From NCBI RefSeq assembly GCF_025698545.1, contig NC_068569.1, positions 15,438,001 to 15,502,000 on the forward strand: 64,000 nt of DNA, in the 5' to 3' direction. Below are positions 1-12,773 of the stretch, in pieces. The notes below the pieces were generated by a model. It ran no database searches and was not told the DNA's origin. It worked only from the letters and a program-made list of their open reading frames with translations. Made by a program: the position numbers and the translations under genes. This DNA is from Gossypium raimondii. Its lineage: Eukaryota > Streptophyta > Magnoliopsida > Malvales > Malvaceae. Numbering within the stretch: the stretch's first letter is position 1; the number at the start of each line of letters is the position of its first letter.

Positions 1-144
1 TTGCGATCCAATGCAAAAGGAACAGAGGCGGTAATTGGGACTGTTTCCATTGGCTCATCTAATGATGACAAATTTTCTCCCGTCTGTCAAACAAAAATAT
101 TCGAAGAATATTTGCTGCTGCAGAGATTAGAAAGAAAGCCCTGA
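1..144 (+). CDS. possible C-terminal end of a truncated upstream gene
   Basis: Frame 1 is open from the window edge to a TGA at 142-144 (47 codons). Its composition looks protein-like, with acidic and basic residues mixed and an ending of LQRLERKP. No domain is recognisable and the 5' part lies outside the window. It could be the last exon of a plus-strand gene or chance. Nothing else supports it. Confidence 0.25.
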   Translation: MRSNAKGTEAVIGTVSIGSSNDDKFSPVCQTKIFEEYLLLQRLERKP

Positions 145-942
145 TAGACTTGGAATTTGACGAGAGTGGCTGTTTGAGTGGATACTAAGATGCTGAATTC
201 CACATTATCTAGCAATGCAATCTGGCAGAAGATGCGGCTGCAAAATAACTTTATCAACAACGACCAGGACACAAAAATGTTAAAGCTGATTTGCCTCATT
301 TCTAATATCACTCTCAAAAGGTGCTTACATAACATAAAAGAGCAAGCTTATCAGTTACCATCGAGTGTACCAGAAACTACATTGGCAGAAAGTTTTCTTT
401 GCATCAAATCACTGTCAGAATCGCTGCCAATTCGGTATATTGGTTATACTATCTCCTGAAATGGAAAGAAGAAAAGAAACGGAAAAAATGTTCCATGAAT
501 TGGATGCAGTTGCTTGACAAAGCAGAAACCCGCTGCTTAACCATTAATAATAAGCAATAATCAACGTTTCAGTTAAGGTTCTTGACATGACTGACAAAGG
601 AGAAAGTTAATTTGAAATCGATTTTAATTGCTGACGAGGGGGGAAGAACGCATCTTCAAATTCAGGGAATTCATGATTTATGATTCTCCCCCATGTCCGT
701 GCACAGTTTCCCGAAATTTCGCATCTCAATATCCTGACCGTCAAAAAGGGTGGAACATTTCTTGGCAGAAGATAAGAGCTCTTTTCATCAAGACACTGCT
801 TTTGGTGCATCTGATTCCTTTCCTTTGAATTGTTTCCCTTCAAAGTGGAAAACAGAATAAGCTTCTTCAGCAGTATGCAGGCTTTGAAAACTATATTTTT
901 AGTCCATAATATTCAACTCAAAAATACCCCCTCTTTTCTGCT
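145..942. other. intergenic, no gene recognised
   Basis: Short open frames exist on both strands (178-459, 607-843) but none resembles a known protein and none has convincing splice partners. The stretch probably holds 3' flank of an upstream gene and the promoter of the lectin gene that follows. Confidence 0.5.
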
Positions 943-950
943 TATAAATA
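943..950 (+). promoter_or_regulatory. TATA box of the lectin gene
   Basis: TATAAATA lies about 100 bp upstream of the proposed ATG (1050). This predicts transcription start near 975 and a 5' leader of about 75 nt. The spacing supports the unusual start exon described for the gene. Confidence 0.55.
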
Positions 951-1049
951 CATATCATATATCTCAGCCACTTACTCAGTGCCGTTCTAAACCAACTTCT
1001 TACGCCTGTACTGGTCACCTTAACCTGCCAAGTCTTTGCTCCTTCAGAA

Positions 1050-3677
1050 ATGGTAACCAACAGTATTTAAGTTTTACCATTGGTTTTCGATTGATTGATT
1101 GGTTTTCTGGTTAATTAAATTCTCCTCCACGATGTTGGCAGAGTACTGAGGATGATAAGAAGCCTGTATCAGTTGGACCATGGGGAGGCCAAGGCGGCAC
1201 TTCTTGGGATGATGGAGTTTACTGCACGATAAGGCAATTGGTGATAGCTCATGGATCCGGCATTGACTCGGTCCAGATTGAGTATGATACTAAAGGGAAC
1301 TCTCTTTGGTCAAGGAAGCATGGAGGAAATGGAGGCTCTAAGACAGATAAGGTCAGTGTTTCATCTCTTGATTTGGCTAACAAGTTCTTAAGCACTTTTT
1401 AAGCTTTTCATATGAAGCAAGTTTACAATTTTCCATGCATTGAAATTCCTCAAAACAACTACTGACTACTGTACTTAATATCAAGTTTACATTAAATGGT
1501 AATTTAACAAACTTTAGTAAGTGTTCTTTAGTCATCTCAAGCTTAGGTTGATCGAAAAAGGTATGGTTCTTTTAGATTTTCCTTCAAATTTTCTGGAGAT
1601 GTTTAAAATACATAGCATTCATTGAATTCTGTATTGAGTTTTGAGGTTCAGCATGAAGTGGCAGATCTTTCTTAATTCTTATAGATTGCTATATATATAG
1701 TTCACAGCAAAATTCAGTTGGCTGATATTCGTTGTGCAATATAAATTCCTTTAGGTCAAACTTGATTTTCCAGATGAGTTTCTTACTTCAATCCATGGGT
1801 ACTATGGGAGCCTGAACCAACGAGGACCAATTATTGTTCGTTCGCTAACTTTCCATAGCAACAGGAAAGCATATGGACCCTTTGGTATTGAACAAGGAAC
1901 TAGTTTCTCAATGAACAAAGGCAAGATTGTTGGATTCCGTGGGAGGAGTGGTTGGTATTTGGATGCAATTGGAGTGTATTCAAAGCCAGTCCTAAAACTA
2001 AACCCTTCAAAGCCTATTGTTCATGCCCAAAGTGTAGCTGCTACCGGACCTGAAAAAAGTGGCTATTCAGTGATCCAGGGAAGTGTTGGAGAAAGCTACG
2101 ACATTGTTCTAGCTGTGAGGCAGAGGGATGGATTTGTGAATCCCCAGCCAAGGGAACTCATAAGGCAAAATTCTAGCTCTAGTAGCTCTGACGATTCGAG
2201 TGATGTAGAAACCAAAAGCAAGGTAAGAAATACACTATCAGTTATTGCTTTCGTATGCGCAATGATATAATTTCTTTGTTCTTTTTGCATGTTTAAGGTT
2301 CCATTTCGGACTCCTATGAAAGTCCCTCCAAGGTTACCGGAAGGAGTGTTAACTTATGGACCCTGGGGTGGCCAAGGTGGAACCAAGTTTGATGATGGAA
2401 CCTATACTGGTATAAGGCAAATCGTTTTATCACGCAATGTTGGAATTGTATCAATGAAGGTTTGCTATGATCGTGAGGGACAAGCAGTATGGGGAAGCAA
2501 ACATGGAGGGACCGGAGGATTCAAAACTGAAAGAGTGAGTCTGGCTTTTCTCTTATAGACTTAATATCAATATTGCCAGTTCTTTTAATAGACCTTCTGT
2601 TGCATTATTTGCAGATAATGTTCGATTATCCATCAGAAATTTTGACACACATCACAGGAACGTTTGCGCCTTTAATGTATATGGGGCCTAATGTAATAAG
2701 GTCGCTTACATTCTACACCAACAAAGGAAAACATGGACCATATGGAGATGAACAAGGACCTTCTTTCACCAACAAAATGAATGAAGGCAAGATTGTTGGA
2801 TTCCTTGGCAGAGAGGGTTTATTCCTGGATGCTGTTGGTGTACATGTAATGGAAGGGAAAGTACCACCTCCAAAACCATCTTATTCCCAAGCAATCATCC
2901 AAAGTGAAAGGCCTATAGCTGAGATCGATAACTCTCCATGGTCTAACAAACTAGTTCTAGCAAGGCGAGGACCAGTTGAAGAGGTAACTCATCATACTTG
3001 TACATATGTTTCATTCTAAACACATACTTTAAAATTAAATGTGTGGTGCCTAATTCCGGAAAACTTTCTCAGGTTGCTTGTGGTGTTGTAAAAGAACCAT
3101 CACCATGCGGACCTGGTCCTTGGGGAGGGGATGGAGGGAGAGCATGGGATGACGGAGTGTATTCTGGGATTAAGCAAATATTTATTACCAAATCTGAAGC
3201 TATTTGCTCGATTCAAATCGAGTATGATCGAAATGGACAATCTGTTTGGTCTCCAAGACATGGAGGCCATGGAGGCACCACCACACATAGGGTAATACTT
3301 AAATATCTTCATTACCAAATTTCAACATGTGCTTTTGTTTCCCCTCTTTTTTTGCCTGACGATAATCTTTGATGTTGCAGGTAAAACTGGATTACCCGCA
3401 CGAGGTACTTATCTGCATATCAGGCTATTATGGCTCCATAAATGAAGAAGAGAAATCCAAAGTTATAAGGTCGTTAACATTTTATACCAGCAGAGGGAAG
3501 TACGGTCCATTCGGTGAGGAGGTAGGCACATATTTCACTTCAACTACAACACAGGGGAAGGTGGTGGGGTTCCATGGGAGATGCAGCTCTTACTTGGATG
3601 CTATTGGAGTTCATATGCAGCACTGGCTGGGAAATCAGAAAGCCTCTAAGATGTCACTCTTCAAAATTTTCAGTTGA
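1050..3677 (+). CDS. JAL3: jacalin-related lectin with three jacalin domains (JAL3 type)
   Basis: Mannose/glucose-binding lectin of the jacalin-related family, expected to be cytosolic or nuclear because no signal peptide is seen. Exons: 1050-1052, 1142-1351, 1755-2222, 2298-2534, 2615-2983, 3073-3291, 3381-3677. All junctions are phase 0, giving 600 aa, close to Arabidopsis At1g19715. Three domains each take two exons: residues about 2-155, 228-370 and 430-595. Each opens with GPWGG and closes with a sugar-binding loop: GRSGWYLDAIG, GREGLFLDAVG and GRCSSYLDAIG. A Ser-rich acidic linker follows domain 1, around residues 205-225. The first coding exon would be the ATG alone, spliced to AGT-ACT-GAG; this start is inferred from TATA spacing and frame. 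Sugar specificity cannot be read from sequence. Confidence 0.9.
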
Positions 3678-6604
3678 ATATCTATTGCTCTGCTCTTTTG
3701 GTTTAGTATAACTAAGATGAAACTGGTACCAAATAATGAATTAGTACTATCTTGATTCACACACACCAAAAAGGAAGCCCAATCCAATTCCAGGTTCACT
3801 CTGGTCCTGTTGACTTGAAGGATTGTTATTATAATCTCCATCTCTGAGTTGATAAAATAAACGAAAGTGTATGCTCTATGTTTGTTAAATAATAGCATCT
3901 TTTTTTTCTTTTAATTAATTAAACAATTGCATAAGGAGATGAGAGCAAGGAGCATAAAACAAAAAGATGCACATCAAACTATGGGCCTCTTTGGCTACAT
4001 ATCTGACTCCACCGGCCCCAATTCCGATTTCTTTACACAAGCCTTTTGGAAGCACATAATCCGGTTATTACTTAGGTGTATTTAAACACTAAGTTAATTC
4101 ACCAACCTTCCTAAATTATATTGGTTTTTAAACTTCAAATTATTCTAATTACATTTTTAAATTATCAAGTTTATATCAATTAAATCTTTTACTACTAAAT
4201 TGTTAATTAATTGTTAAATGACGTGTAATATTTTATGTTACATAATTTAAAATAATTTTAAAAAATGAATATTGTAAAAAATATTCTAAAATATTAGTTT
4301 TGAGGTTTTCAAAACTTTTACATAAGTTCTATCATTTCTTTCTTTCTTTTTTCTGTTTTACTTTATTTTTAGTTTTTACTTTTAAAAGTTATGCGACAAT
4401 ATTTTATTTTATTTTTCTTTTTAAATTTAGTTACATAAAATTAAAGTGTCATTTGACAGTTAAATTAACAGTTTTAATAACGAAAGGACCCGATTGATAT
4501 AACATTATATAGTTTGGGGATGTAATTACAATGTTTTGAAGTTTAGAGACCAATTTAGAATAAGGATCATAGTTTGGGAGTGTTTGATGTAATTAACTCA
4601 TGAAAAACACGGTTAAAATAAAAAATGATAAATTATTTGATAAATTGTTTGACGAGGTTTTAGACTTTCGAAGTTGAGTTTAAAGGGTCGCACAAACCCC
4701 TTTAAAATGTAGTTAAAAAATAAAAGAAAAGTGACATGTGACAATATTTGAGCGTTGATTGTAGAATTAAATTTTTTCAATGTGAATGTATCAAATACTA
4801 ACCTTATATATATATTTGATAAGGGGGATCGGAATTAAGTTGTCGGGTTCCAACCCTTGACCTAATGTCAATTAAGATATTAACTCAATTAAAGTCTTTT
4901 ACCGTAATGACAAAAGCACTATGTTGTAGATATGAGAGTTTGAATTTGATCCCAAATCTAACCAACAATTTGATAGATTAAAAAATAAATTTGATAATAA
5001 TGCATTTAAATATAATAAGTGTATGATTGAGTATTGTTGGACCCCAAAAAGGATTTAACGGGCCAAGAGTATTAGTTTAAAAGTACCGCAAATATTTAGT
5101 GTTCATGCGGTAAATAACTTGAAAACCATTTCAGATTTACAAAAACTTGGAAAATCACACCTATCATATCACTAAAAATGGGTTATGGTCCCATCGAAAT
5201 TTTGTATCATCTCTTCTTAAATAAATTGAAAAGATGGATTAGATAATGATCGGAGGTCAATGTGTTGTGTACAGGGAGTATATCATATGCATATTATGAT
5301 ATTTGTCCATATAAATTTCATATAAAGCCCAGACATCTTTACACTATAATTTTACCTTTCAAATCAATACTCAATGACTAATCGAGGTTTAGGCATGAAT
5401 CTAAAGTAGAATCTATAAAAGAAAAGCCCAGCTGGTTTCGAAGGTGGAACCCATATGCAAAGATAATATGGGCACCACCAACAGATCTCTCCCCTAAACT
5501 ATCGTTTTCATTTAAGTACTTATTATTAAATAAAAATGAATGAAATGAGCATGAGCATGAGCATGTAAAAGGTTTGAAAGTAATGCCCTATCCACTACTT
5601 GTCGTGTTGCTTCAGTAGATGTGTCTAAGTCTTGGGTAATAATTGCTAAATGCTCGAAAGCATATCTAACAAGCAAGGAAATGGACGATCGAAAGGTGGT
5701 GGTTCGCTACAAACCTAATAGCTATTATAAGTATAGAGTATAAGACCTAAGTCAATAATTAGAGTGGGTGTGTGCCGGATTCCAATATAAATTAATTTTT
5801 CATGGTGTGTTTGTTTCTAGGGAAATACTAGGGATCATCAAATTCGAAACCCCATGAAAAGGATTAATGAGCCAGGGCCCGTATATATCTTCTCTAAGAT
5901 AGTGATGTAGCAACCATATCATCAGTCAGCTGGTAATAATGGAAACCAGATTTTGTGTTAGATATTATTCCTTTGCCCCTACCGCATTCGGGTTTCACTG
6001 TACTAATTAGCAATTACTTATTACACAGCATACGTCAAATTAAGCACAGCAGTTGCTAGTTAGCTAGTCCATATGGTGGTACACTTGGACATGAACCTCC
6101 TCAATCACCTCTTTGTTGGTTTTCAAAAAATGGAAACAAATTCGCAATGCCCTTGTCACCTCAAAACATTGTTGCCTAATAAAGAAACTTGCTAGCTGCT
6201 ATACAACTTCATTCAGTTCAGCTTCTACTTTAGTGAAAAATTAAAAAAGAGAGAATTTAAAAGCAAACCATCATGTCAAATTTGAACATCGATCATACGA
6301 ATTCGTCATCCTTATCGAATCCAGCTGAAATGGTTTACTAACATACAATTATATATGGGCCGCCTCTATTGCAAGTTGCTATCACGCATGCTGTACGACT
6401 AAGGAAGCACATATAGGGTGGATTAAGTTATGGCCCCCTCTAAGTGCTTTGTTCTTTTCCCATTTTCATGTCCTAGGTTACAAATTCAATCTTATATCAG
6501 AATCAATATTCACAAATTACATTTTGGGTTTGCTTCTGTTGCCTAACTCTCTATATTACTTACGAATATTGGCATGGAGTTGAGCTGCTATATCATTTGT
6601 CCAT
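3678..6604. other. AT-rich intergenic region, no gene
   Basis: No coding signal on either strand. It holds the lectin 3' flank, a foldback element at about 4090-4610, and a short GAGCAT repeat near 5547-5564. The rest is unremarkable AT-rich DNA up to the copia target site. Confidence 0.6.
4090..4610. repeat. foldback (MITE-like) element with long imperfect inverted repeats
   Basis: The left arm contains TAAACTTCAAATTATTCTAATTACAT. It matches the reverse complement of the right arm, where a GTAATTACA ... TTTTGAAGTTTAGAGACCAATT block is seen. Pairing extends through GATATAAC / TTATATC and GTTAAATGACG / TGTCAAATGACA, so each arm is roughly 150-190 nt around a short AT-rich centre. There is no open frame. 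Ends and target duplication were not resolved. Confidence 0.6.
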
Positions 6605-6609
6605 GGACA

Positions 6610-7205
6610 TGTTAGTACAAATCTCTAGTGAAGAAAATCTCGAACACACGAACGAAAATCGAACAGAAAAAGAAGAAATAGGACAAGGCTCCAAGGCGTG
6701 TATCAAGTCACTATCTTTAAGGTTATATTCGCCCCCACCTATTTTTTGTGTGCAAATGAGTTCCAAGCAAATTAACCTCAAGGATACAATGAAGCCAATG
6801 ATTATTTGCGTTTTGCATTGACGAGAATACACTACACACTGAGCAATATATGACAAGAAACTCAATTTCTATAAAGGATTTTTGCAGTAATACATTATAA
6901 AATACTCTAATAATATTAGAAAATGAAGGAAAGGAAGAAAGAATATTAGAAATGTGTTTTCCAAATGAAATCCTATTCCTATTTATAGGAATTTTCATGT
7001 CTCTTCATTCATCAATAGGTGTCTTTCGAATAATAATGTCTTTAAAATAAACACATAATTATTCATTTAATATTATAAATATTCCAATAATATTATGTAA
7101 ATAGTTATAATTCTTTTCAAAAAATCAAATAATATAACTTCGATTAATTACACCTATTCATTTATAGTTATTGGAACACTATAAATATTTGAAAATGTTC
7201 CAACA
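6610..7205 (-). repeat. 3' LTR of the copia element
   Basis: Nearly the same sequence as 18353-18974, including the CCCCCACCTATTTT block, the CCAAATGAAATCCTATTCCTA block and the TTATAGTTATT end. On the minus strand it starts TGTTGGAACA and ends in CA. It is shorter than its partner because of small indels, such as a missing segment near 7008. The differences between LTRs give an insertion age if counted; I did not count them. Confidence 0.9.
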
Positions 7206-7221
7206 ATCTCCCCCCATTTTC
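7206..7221 (-). other. polypurine tract of the copia element
   Basis: On the minus strand a purine run (AAAATGGGGGGAGA) directly precedes the TGTTGGAACA start of the 3' LTR. That is the expected position for plus-strand DNA priming. The 540 bp between it and the RNase H frame hold no other gene. Confidence 0.75.
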
Positions 7222-7752
7222 AAAATATTTTGGATTTTGATATTCTTGGAAATCAATTTGCATAAATGAAGGTATTTTACGATTGAACCTTCACTTAGTG
7301 AAAACATGTTAAAGTTAATCGAAATTACATGGTAGACTAAGCTTTGAACCAACTATTCCATTTGATTAACTGAACACATCTCACACAATGATTTCAACAT
7401 CGGTTAATGCATAGTATCTAGGGACACTATTATGACCATGTGTCTATGTTCACTTTTCATGAGTGTTGTCAGAGCCAAACCCTCAAGCTCCTAAAAGCGG
7501 CCACACTTCTACTCACATAGGTAGATCCCATCAAGAGTGTTCCCGTAATTATAACACTCTAACATATTTATGTTATGGGTCCATTAAGAGTACATTACTC
7601 ATCCTTCCCTTATCATTATGGGTACCTAGCACTTTAATCTTAGGATGGATTTATTTATAGTGCTAACAGTCACATACTAATGATGTTGTCTCATTGAACT
7701 CAAGACTTAACGTTATACCAAGCGTTGAGTCTAGTTTCCATCATGGGTGACT

Positions 7753-8163
7753 CTAATTAATGGGCTTGAGTCCCATCCCTTTTGAGGTCCTTTTTACTGC
7801 ATCTCTAGCAATACTTTTTGTCAAAGGATCCGCCAAATTTTCACTTGGCCTCACATAATTAATAGTGGTCACTCCATCAGAGATTAATTGCCGGACATAA
7901 CTATTTCTTAATCTAATGTGTCTAGACTTTCCATTATATACTTGGCTATATGCCTTTGCCAGAGTAGCCTCACTATCACAACAGATAGAAATAGGTGAAA
8001 TTGGCTTAGGCCATAAAGGTACATCATAAAGCAAATTTCTTAACCATTCTGCTTCTTTAGGTGCAGCGGCTAATGCAATAAATTCTGCTGCCATGGTGGA
8101 ATCAGTAATACATGTTTGTTTCTTGAAACACCAAGAAATGACTCATCCACCAAGAATGAAGAT
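7753..8163 (-). pseudogene. copia RNase H domain and C-terminus of pol (remnant)
   Basis: The minus-strand frame reads MAAEFIALA, then ICCDSEATLAKA and KSRHI, and ends with an ENLADPLTK block. These are the usual copia RNase H signatures. It stops at 7753 near the natural pol end. A break around 8095-8160 separates it from the reverse transcriptase frame. It would process RNA-DNA hybrids during retrotransposition but is no longer joined to an intact polyprotein. Confidence 0.85.
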
Positions 8164-9300
8164 TCATCCACTAGTAGATGCATGATCTTCCAAACTTGTA
8201 ATCCAACTAGCATCCGAATACCCTTCTAAAACTGGAGGATATCCATTATAACACAATCCATAGTTAATAGTTTTCTTTAAATACCTAAGGACTCTATTCA
8301 AAGCTTGCCAATGCAAACTACTTGGAGTACTTGTGTACCTACTCAATTTTCCAACAGCATATGCAATATATGGTCTTATACAAGTTATTATGTACATAAG
8401 ACAACCAATTAGACTTGCATATTTCAATTGATCAATTTTCCTACCAACATTAGATTCTAATTTTATTTGAGGATCCATGGGTGTAGATGCTGGTATACAG
8501 TTGAAAAGATCAAACTTTTTAAGCACATTTTCAATGTAATGTGATTGTGATAAATCTATAGTGCTTTCATCTCGGGTTATTTTAATCTCAAGAATAACAT
8601 CTGCTACACCCATATCCTTCATAGCAAAGTTGTTTGACAAGAATTTCTTTGTGTTTTCTATTTGTTTCAAATTCATGCCAAAAATGAGCATGTCATCTAC
8701 ATATAAGCAAATTATGACACCTTTTCCATTTTCAAATTTACTATATATGCACTTATCAGATTCATTTATTTTATAGCAATTAGCTAAAACAACCTTGTCA
8801 AACTTTTGGTGCCATTGTTTTGGTGCTTGTTTAAGCCCATATAAAGATTTAACAAGCTTACATATCTTATACTCTTATCCTGGAATAACAAATCCTTTTG
8901 GTTGCTCCATGTACACTTCCTCTTCCAATTCACCATTTAAAAATGCAGTTTTAACATCTATTTGTTGAACAACCAAATTATATATAGAGGTAAGTGATAT
9001 TAAGAGCCTAATTGTAGCAATTCTTGCTACTGGAGCATAGGTTTCAAAGTAATCAATACCTTGTTTTTATGTAAAATATTTGGCTACCAACCTTGCTTTA
9101 AATTTATCAATGGTTCCATTGACCTTCATTTTCTTTTTGAAGATCCATTTACAACCTATTGGTTTGGAACCTGGTGGAAGATCAACTAAGATCCAAGTTT
9201 GATTTCCCAATATTTAATCCATCTCATCATTTATTTCTTCTTTCCAAAAAGTAGAGTCTTCATATTTCATTGCCTCTTCAAATGTAATAGGATCATATTC
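8164..9300 (-). pseudogene. copia reverse transcriptase (remnant with stops)
   Basis: The frame begins about 9160 with CKWIFKKKMKVNGTIDKFKA and runs into the catalytic YVDDMLIFG motif at about 8680-8700. Thumb and connection segments follow (SQSHYIENVLKKFDLF, STPMDPQ). In-frame TAA codons lie at 9067-9069 (after VAKYFT) and 8875-8877 (after GFVIPG). The enzyme therefore cannot be made whole. The metal-binding aspartates of YVDD remain. Confidence 0.85.
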
Positions 9301-9306
9301 TGTATT

Positions 9307-10411
9307 TTAACAATAAGGTATCTTATTGCATATACTTTCACATTTTCCTTCTACAAGAAACATAATGAAATCTAGTCCAAAACTTTTGAGCTTTTTAATC
9401 CTCTTACTTCTTCTTAATTTTTGACAAGATTCATCATTATTATCAATTTTTTCCAATGGAATCTCATTCTCAATTGAAGAATGAATCAATTGTTGTGGCT
9501 GTAATTGTCTTAATATAGAATTAAATCTATTTTCATCAAAATAACATCTCTTGATTCAATAACAATATTAATTGAAATTAAATCATTTGGTTCAATTACC
9601 ATGAACCTATATGCCTTGCTATTATGTGCATAACCTATAAATATGCATTCAGTTCCTCTTTCACCTAACTTTTTACTTTTAGGTGTTGGAACTTTGACAA
9701 TAGCTCTACAACCCCAAACCTTCAAATAATTAAGGTTTGATTTCATTTTCTTCCATTGTTCATAGGGGGTTATTTTAGTTTCCTTATTAGGAACTCTATT
9801 CAATATACGACAAGTTGTTAGAACAGCTTCTCCCCAAAAATATTGCCCAAGACCTGAATATGATAACATGGAATTTACCATTTCAGTAATACTTTATTTT
9901 TCCTTTCAGCTACACCATTTTGTTATGGTGTTTAAGGGGCTGAAACTTGATGGACAATTTCAGTGGATTCAAAATAACTTGGATTATAGTATCTCCACCT
10001 CTATCTGATCTTAAGCACTTGATAAATGATTGACACTGAAGTTCAACTTCAAATTTATAAACTTTAAATTTATCAAGCGCTTCATCTTTTGAATGCAATA
10101 AATATACATAACAATATCTAGAACAATCATCAATAAAAGTAACAAAATATTTCTTTCCACCTAATGTAGGAGTATTATGTATGTCACATAAATCACTATG
10201 TATCAAATCAAGCAATTTTGTTTTCCTTTTAACCTTAGGGAAAGAGTTTCTTGTAATTTTAGTCAACATACATGTATTACATTTTTCAATATTATTATTA
10301 AAAACAGGAATTAAATCTAAATTATACATGTCATTCAATTTTCTATAATTCAAGTGACCTAATCTATAATGCCACAAACAAAAAGATTCAACCATATAAG
10401 CAGAATTAGTG
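9307..10411 (-). pseudogene. copia integrase, 3' part of the interrupted frame
   Basis: The HHCC zinc finger is visible (WHYRLGHLNYRKL ... CNTCMLTK, about 10245-10380). Core pieces LIHSDLCD, FVTFIDDCSRY and LRSDRGG supply the catalytic aspartates. Breaks near 9882-9960 disturb the region of the final glutamate. The C-terminal part follows (YFWGEAVLTTCRILNRVP, GCRAIVKVP). The frame is cut at 10411 by a solo LTR and continues upstream at 17083. Confidence 0.87.
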
Positions 10412-12773
10412 TGTAACAGCCCAATTTTTGGGTCTAGTCCGAATAGTGGTTTCGGGACCACAATTTCGACGAGGAAAATTTTATTTTTATGGTGTACAAT
10501 TTCACAGAATGATTTCGTGAAAATTTCGTTCGAAAATTTTGACGTTTGAGCACTCAATTTATTTAAAAGGTCTAAATTGATATGTGATCCCGAAAATTAT
10601 TACAGTAAGAGAGTAGGTATTCTTGATATAGTAAAATAAGGAAATAAAGTGATAAAAAGGGTAATTTTGAGTTATTTCAACATTGGGAAGTATATTATGA
10701 CATATTAATTCAAGAAAGGATTAAATCGCAAAAGTGAGAAAAACTTTGTTGCCCAAGAGTAAATACCCAAAATTTGAGGGTTAATGTGTAAATATGAAAA
10801 TTTTGAAGGATCAATAGTGTAAATATTTTAAGGGTGGAATAATTTATAGAAACTAAGGAAAATGGATGAATTAGGACCAAACTGAAAAGGTAAAAATTTT
10901 GAAGGACTAAATTGCAATTTTACCAAATTAAGTGATGACTCAAGGACGGAATTTCAAAAGATTATAAAGGGAAAAATGGTCAATTATAGAGAGAGAATTC
11001 TAGAAGGTAATGATGATGTTGGTGATATTTTTAATTAATTAATTAGATAAATGTTATTTAATTAATATTTTATTAAGATTTTTAGTATTATTTTATTATT
11101 AAATGATTAATATAAAAGGAAGCAAAGATGAAGAGAATTCATCATCTTTCCCATGCACCAACGTGAGAAGAAGAAAAAAGAAATAAAATGCACCATTTTC
11201 ACCTAGAAATCAAAAAAATTTCCATAGCTTCCAAGAGAGAAAAATATTAAGGAGACAATGGGGAGCTAGAATATCAAGTTAGATTCAAGAAATAGAAGCT
11301 GGAGGAGAGAGAAAATCAAGTTAAAGATTGAAGCCAATAGCACAAGGTAAGAATATTAAGATTTCAATATATTTTTGAGTTTGATATTATTGAAAAAGTA
11401 GGAAATTAATGTTCATGTAGAGTTTCCTTATATAAGGTTCTATATTCTTGTTATGTTAGTAAAGGAAATAAGAGAAAGTGATAGAAAATATTGAAGAGAA
11501 AGGAAAGGAAAGTGTTATAAATTTAGTTATCAACATTTTACATTAAAACAGTTTTGAGACAGCAGCAGTAATTTGACTTTGAAAATTTTCTAAAAACCAT
11601 AGAAATTTAATTAGAGGATGAAAAAAATATGAAATTAAATCTTGTTGAGTCTAGTTTCTCATAGAATAAGCGGTGTAAGTAATGGAATTGTAAATCATGA
11701 GATATAATAAATTTTGTGAGACAAGGTCAGAATGATTTTGGGTTCTCCTGTTCTGACTTTGTAAAATCATCAAAAATTGAATAAAAATAATTAGGAGCTT
11801 AAATATATATATATATATATTTAAAATCCTGAATGAGTTTATTTTCAATAGAAACAAACGGTAACATCATTCAAATCCCGTATGAGGAGATAATTAAGTT
11901 TTAGTGAAGAAGTGTCGGAACTGTCAGACAGTAGAATAGAGGTGACTTTAAAGAATAAACTGTACTTATTGAATAAACCAAAAATTCTAAAAATTTTATG
12001 GTAAGAAGATATACGAGTCTAGTTTTAGGGAAAATTTGCGGATCCTTATTTGGAGTTCTGTACTCAAGATAAAAATAATTTAGTAACTATGACTCAAATG
12101 GACAACTTTGAATAAATTTACAAGTAAATAGTGAAATCATAGATAATGTTACTTATAAGCATGTTATATAAATTAAGGATGTGGAATGGAGAGGAGGAGG
12201 AGGAATATATATATATATGAATATTTAGCTAACATGGATAATTTACAAGTTTTAGGCTCGGGGACTAAATTGAATAAAGTAAAATTTTATGGGTAATTTT
12301 ATAAAATGTTAAAATGACCAAATTGCATGAAATGGATTGTTTATTCATTTAAATTACAAGAATTTATTTTTCTGAGCCTAAGGATTAAAAATCGTCATTA
12401 ATTAAAAGCTCAGAGGCAAAATGGTAATCTTGCCTAGAGCATTAATTGAATGTATCAGAATATGAAATGAATGAAAATGATGATCAAACTTATTTATAAA
12501 GATCCGAATGACTCAAATATGAGACTTGAACGTGGAAAAGAAAAGACATCGGATTAGTGAAATAGTAAACATGAACAAGTAACGGGGTAAGTTCGTATAA
12601 CTTGAATTATATTCTTCAATGCTTGAAATGTATGTTATTGATGTGAATATTATTTTAACATTCATTGTATGAAAATTGATGAAACATTGATATATTTGAT
12701 AAAAAGGGGAAGAAATCTCGGTTGAATAGAAGGAAAATTCGATGGATCCCTGAAAAGAAATTGACAGTAAAAA

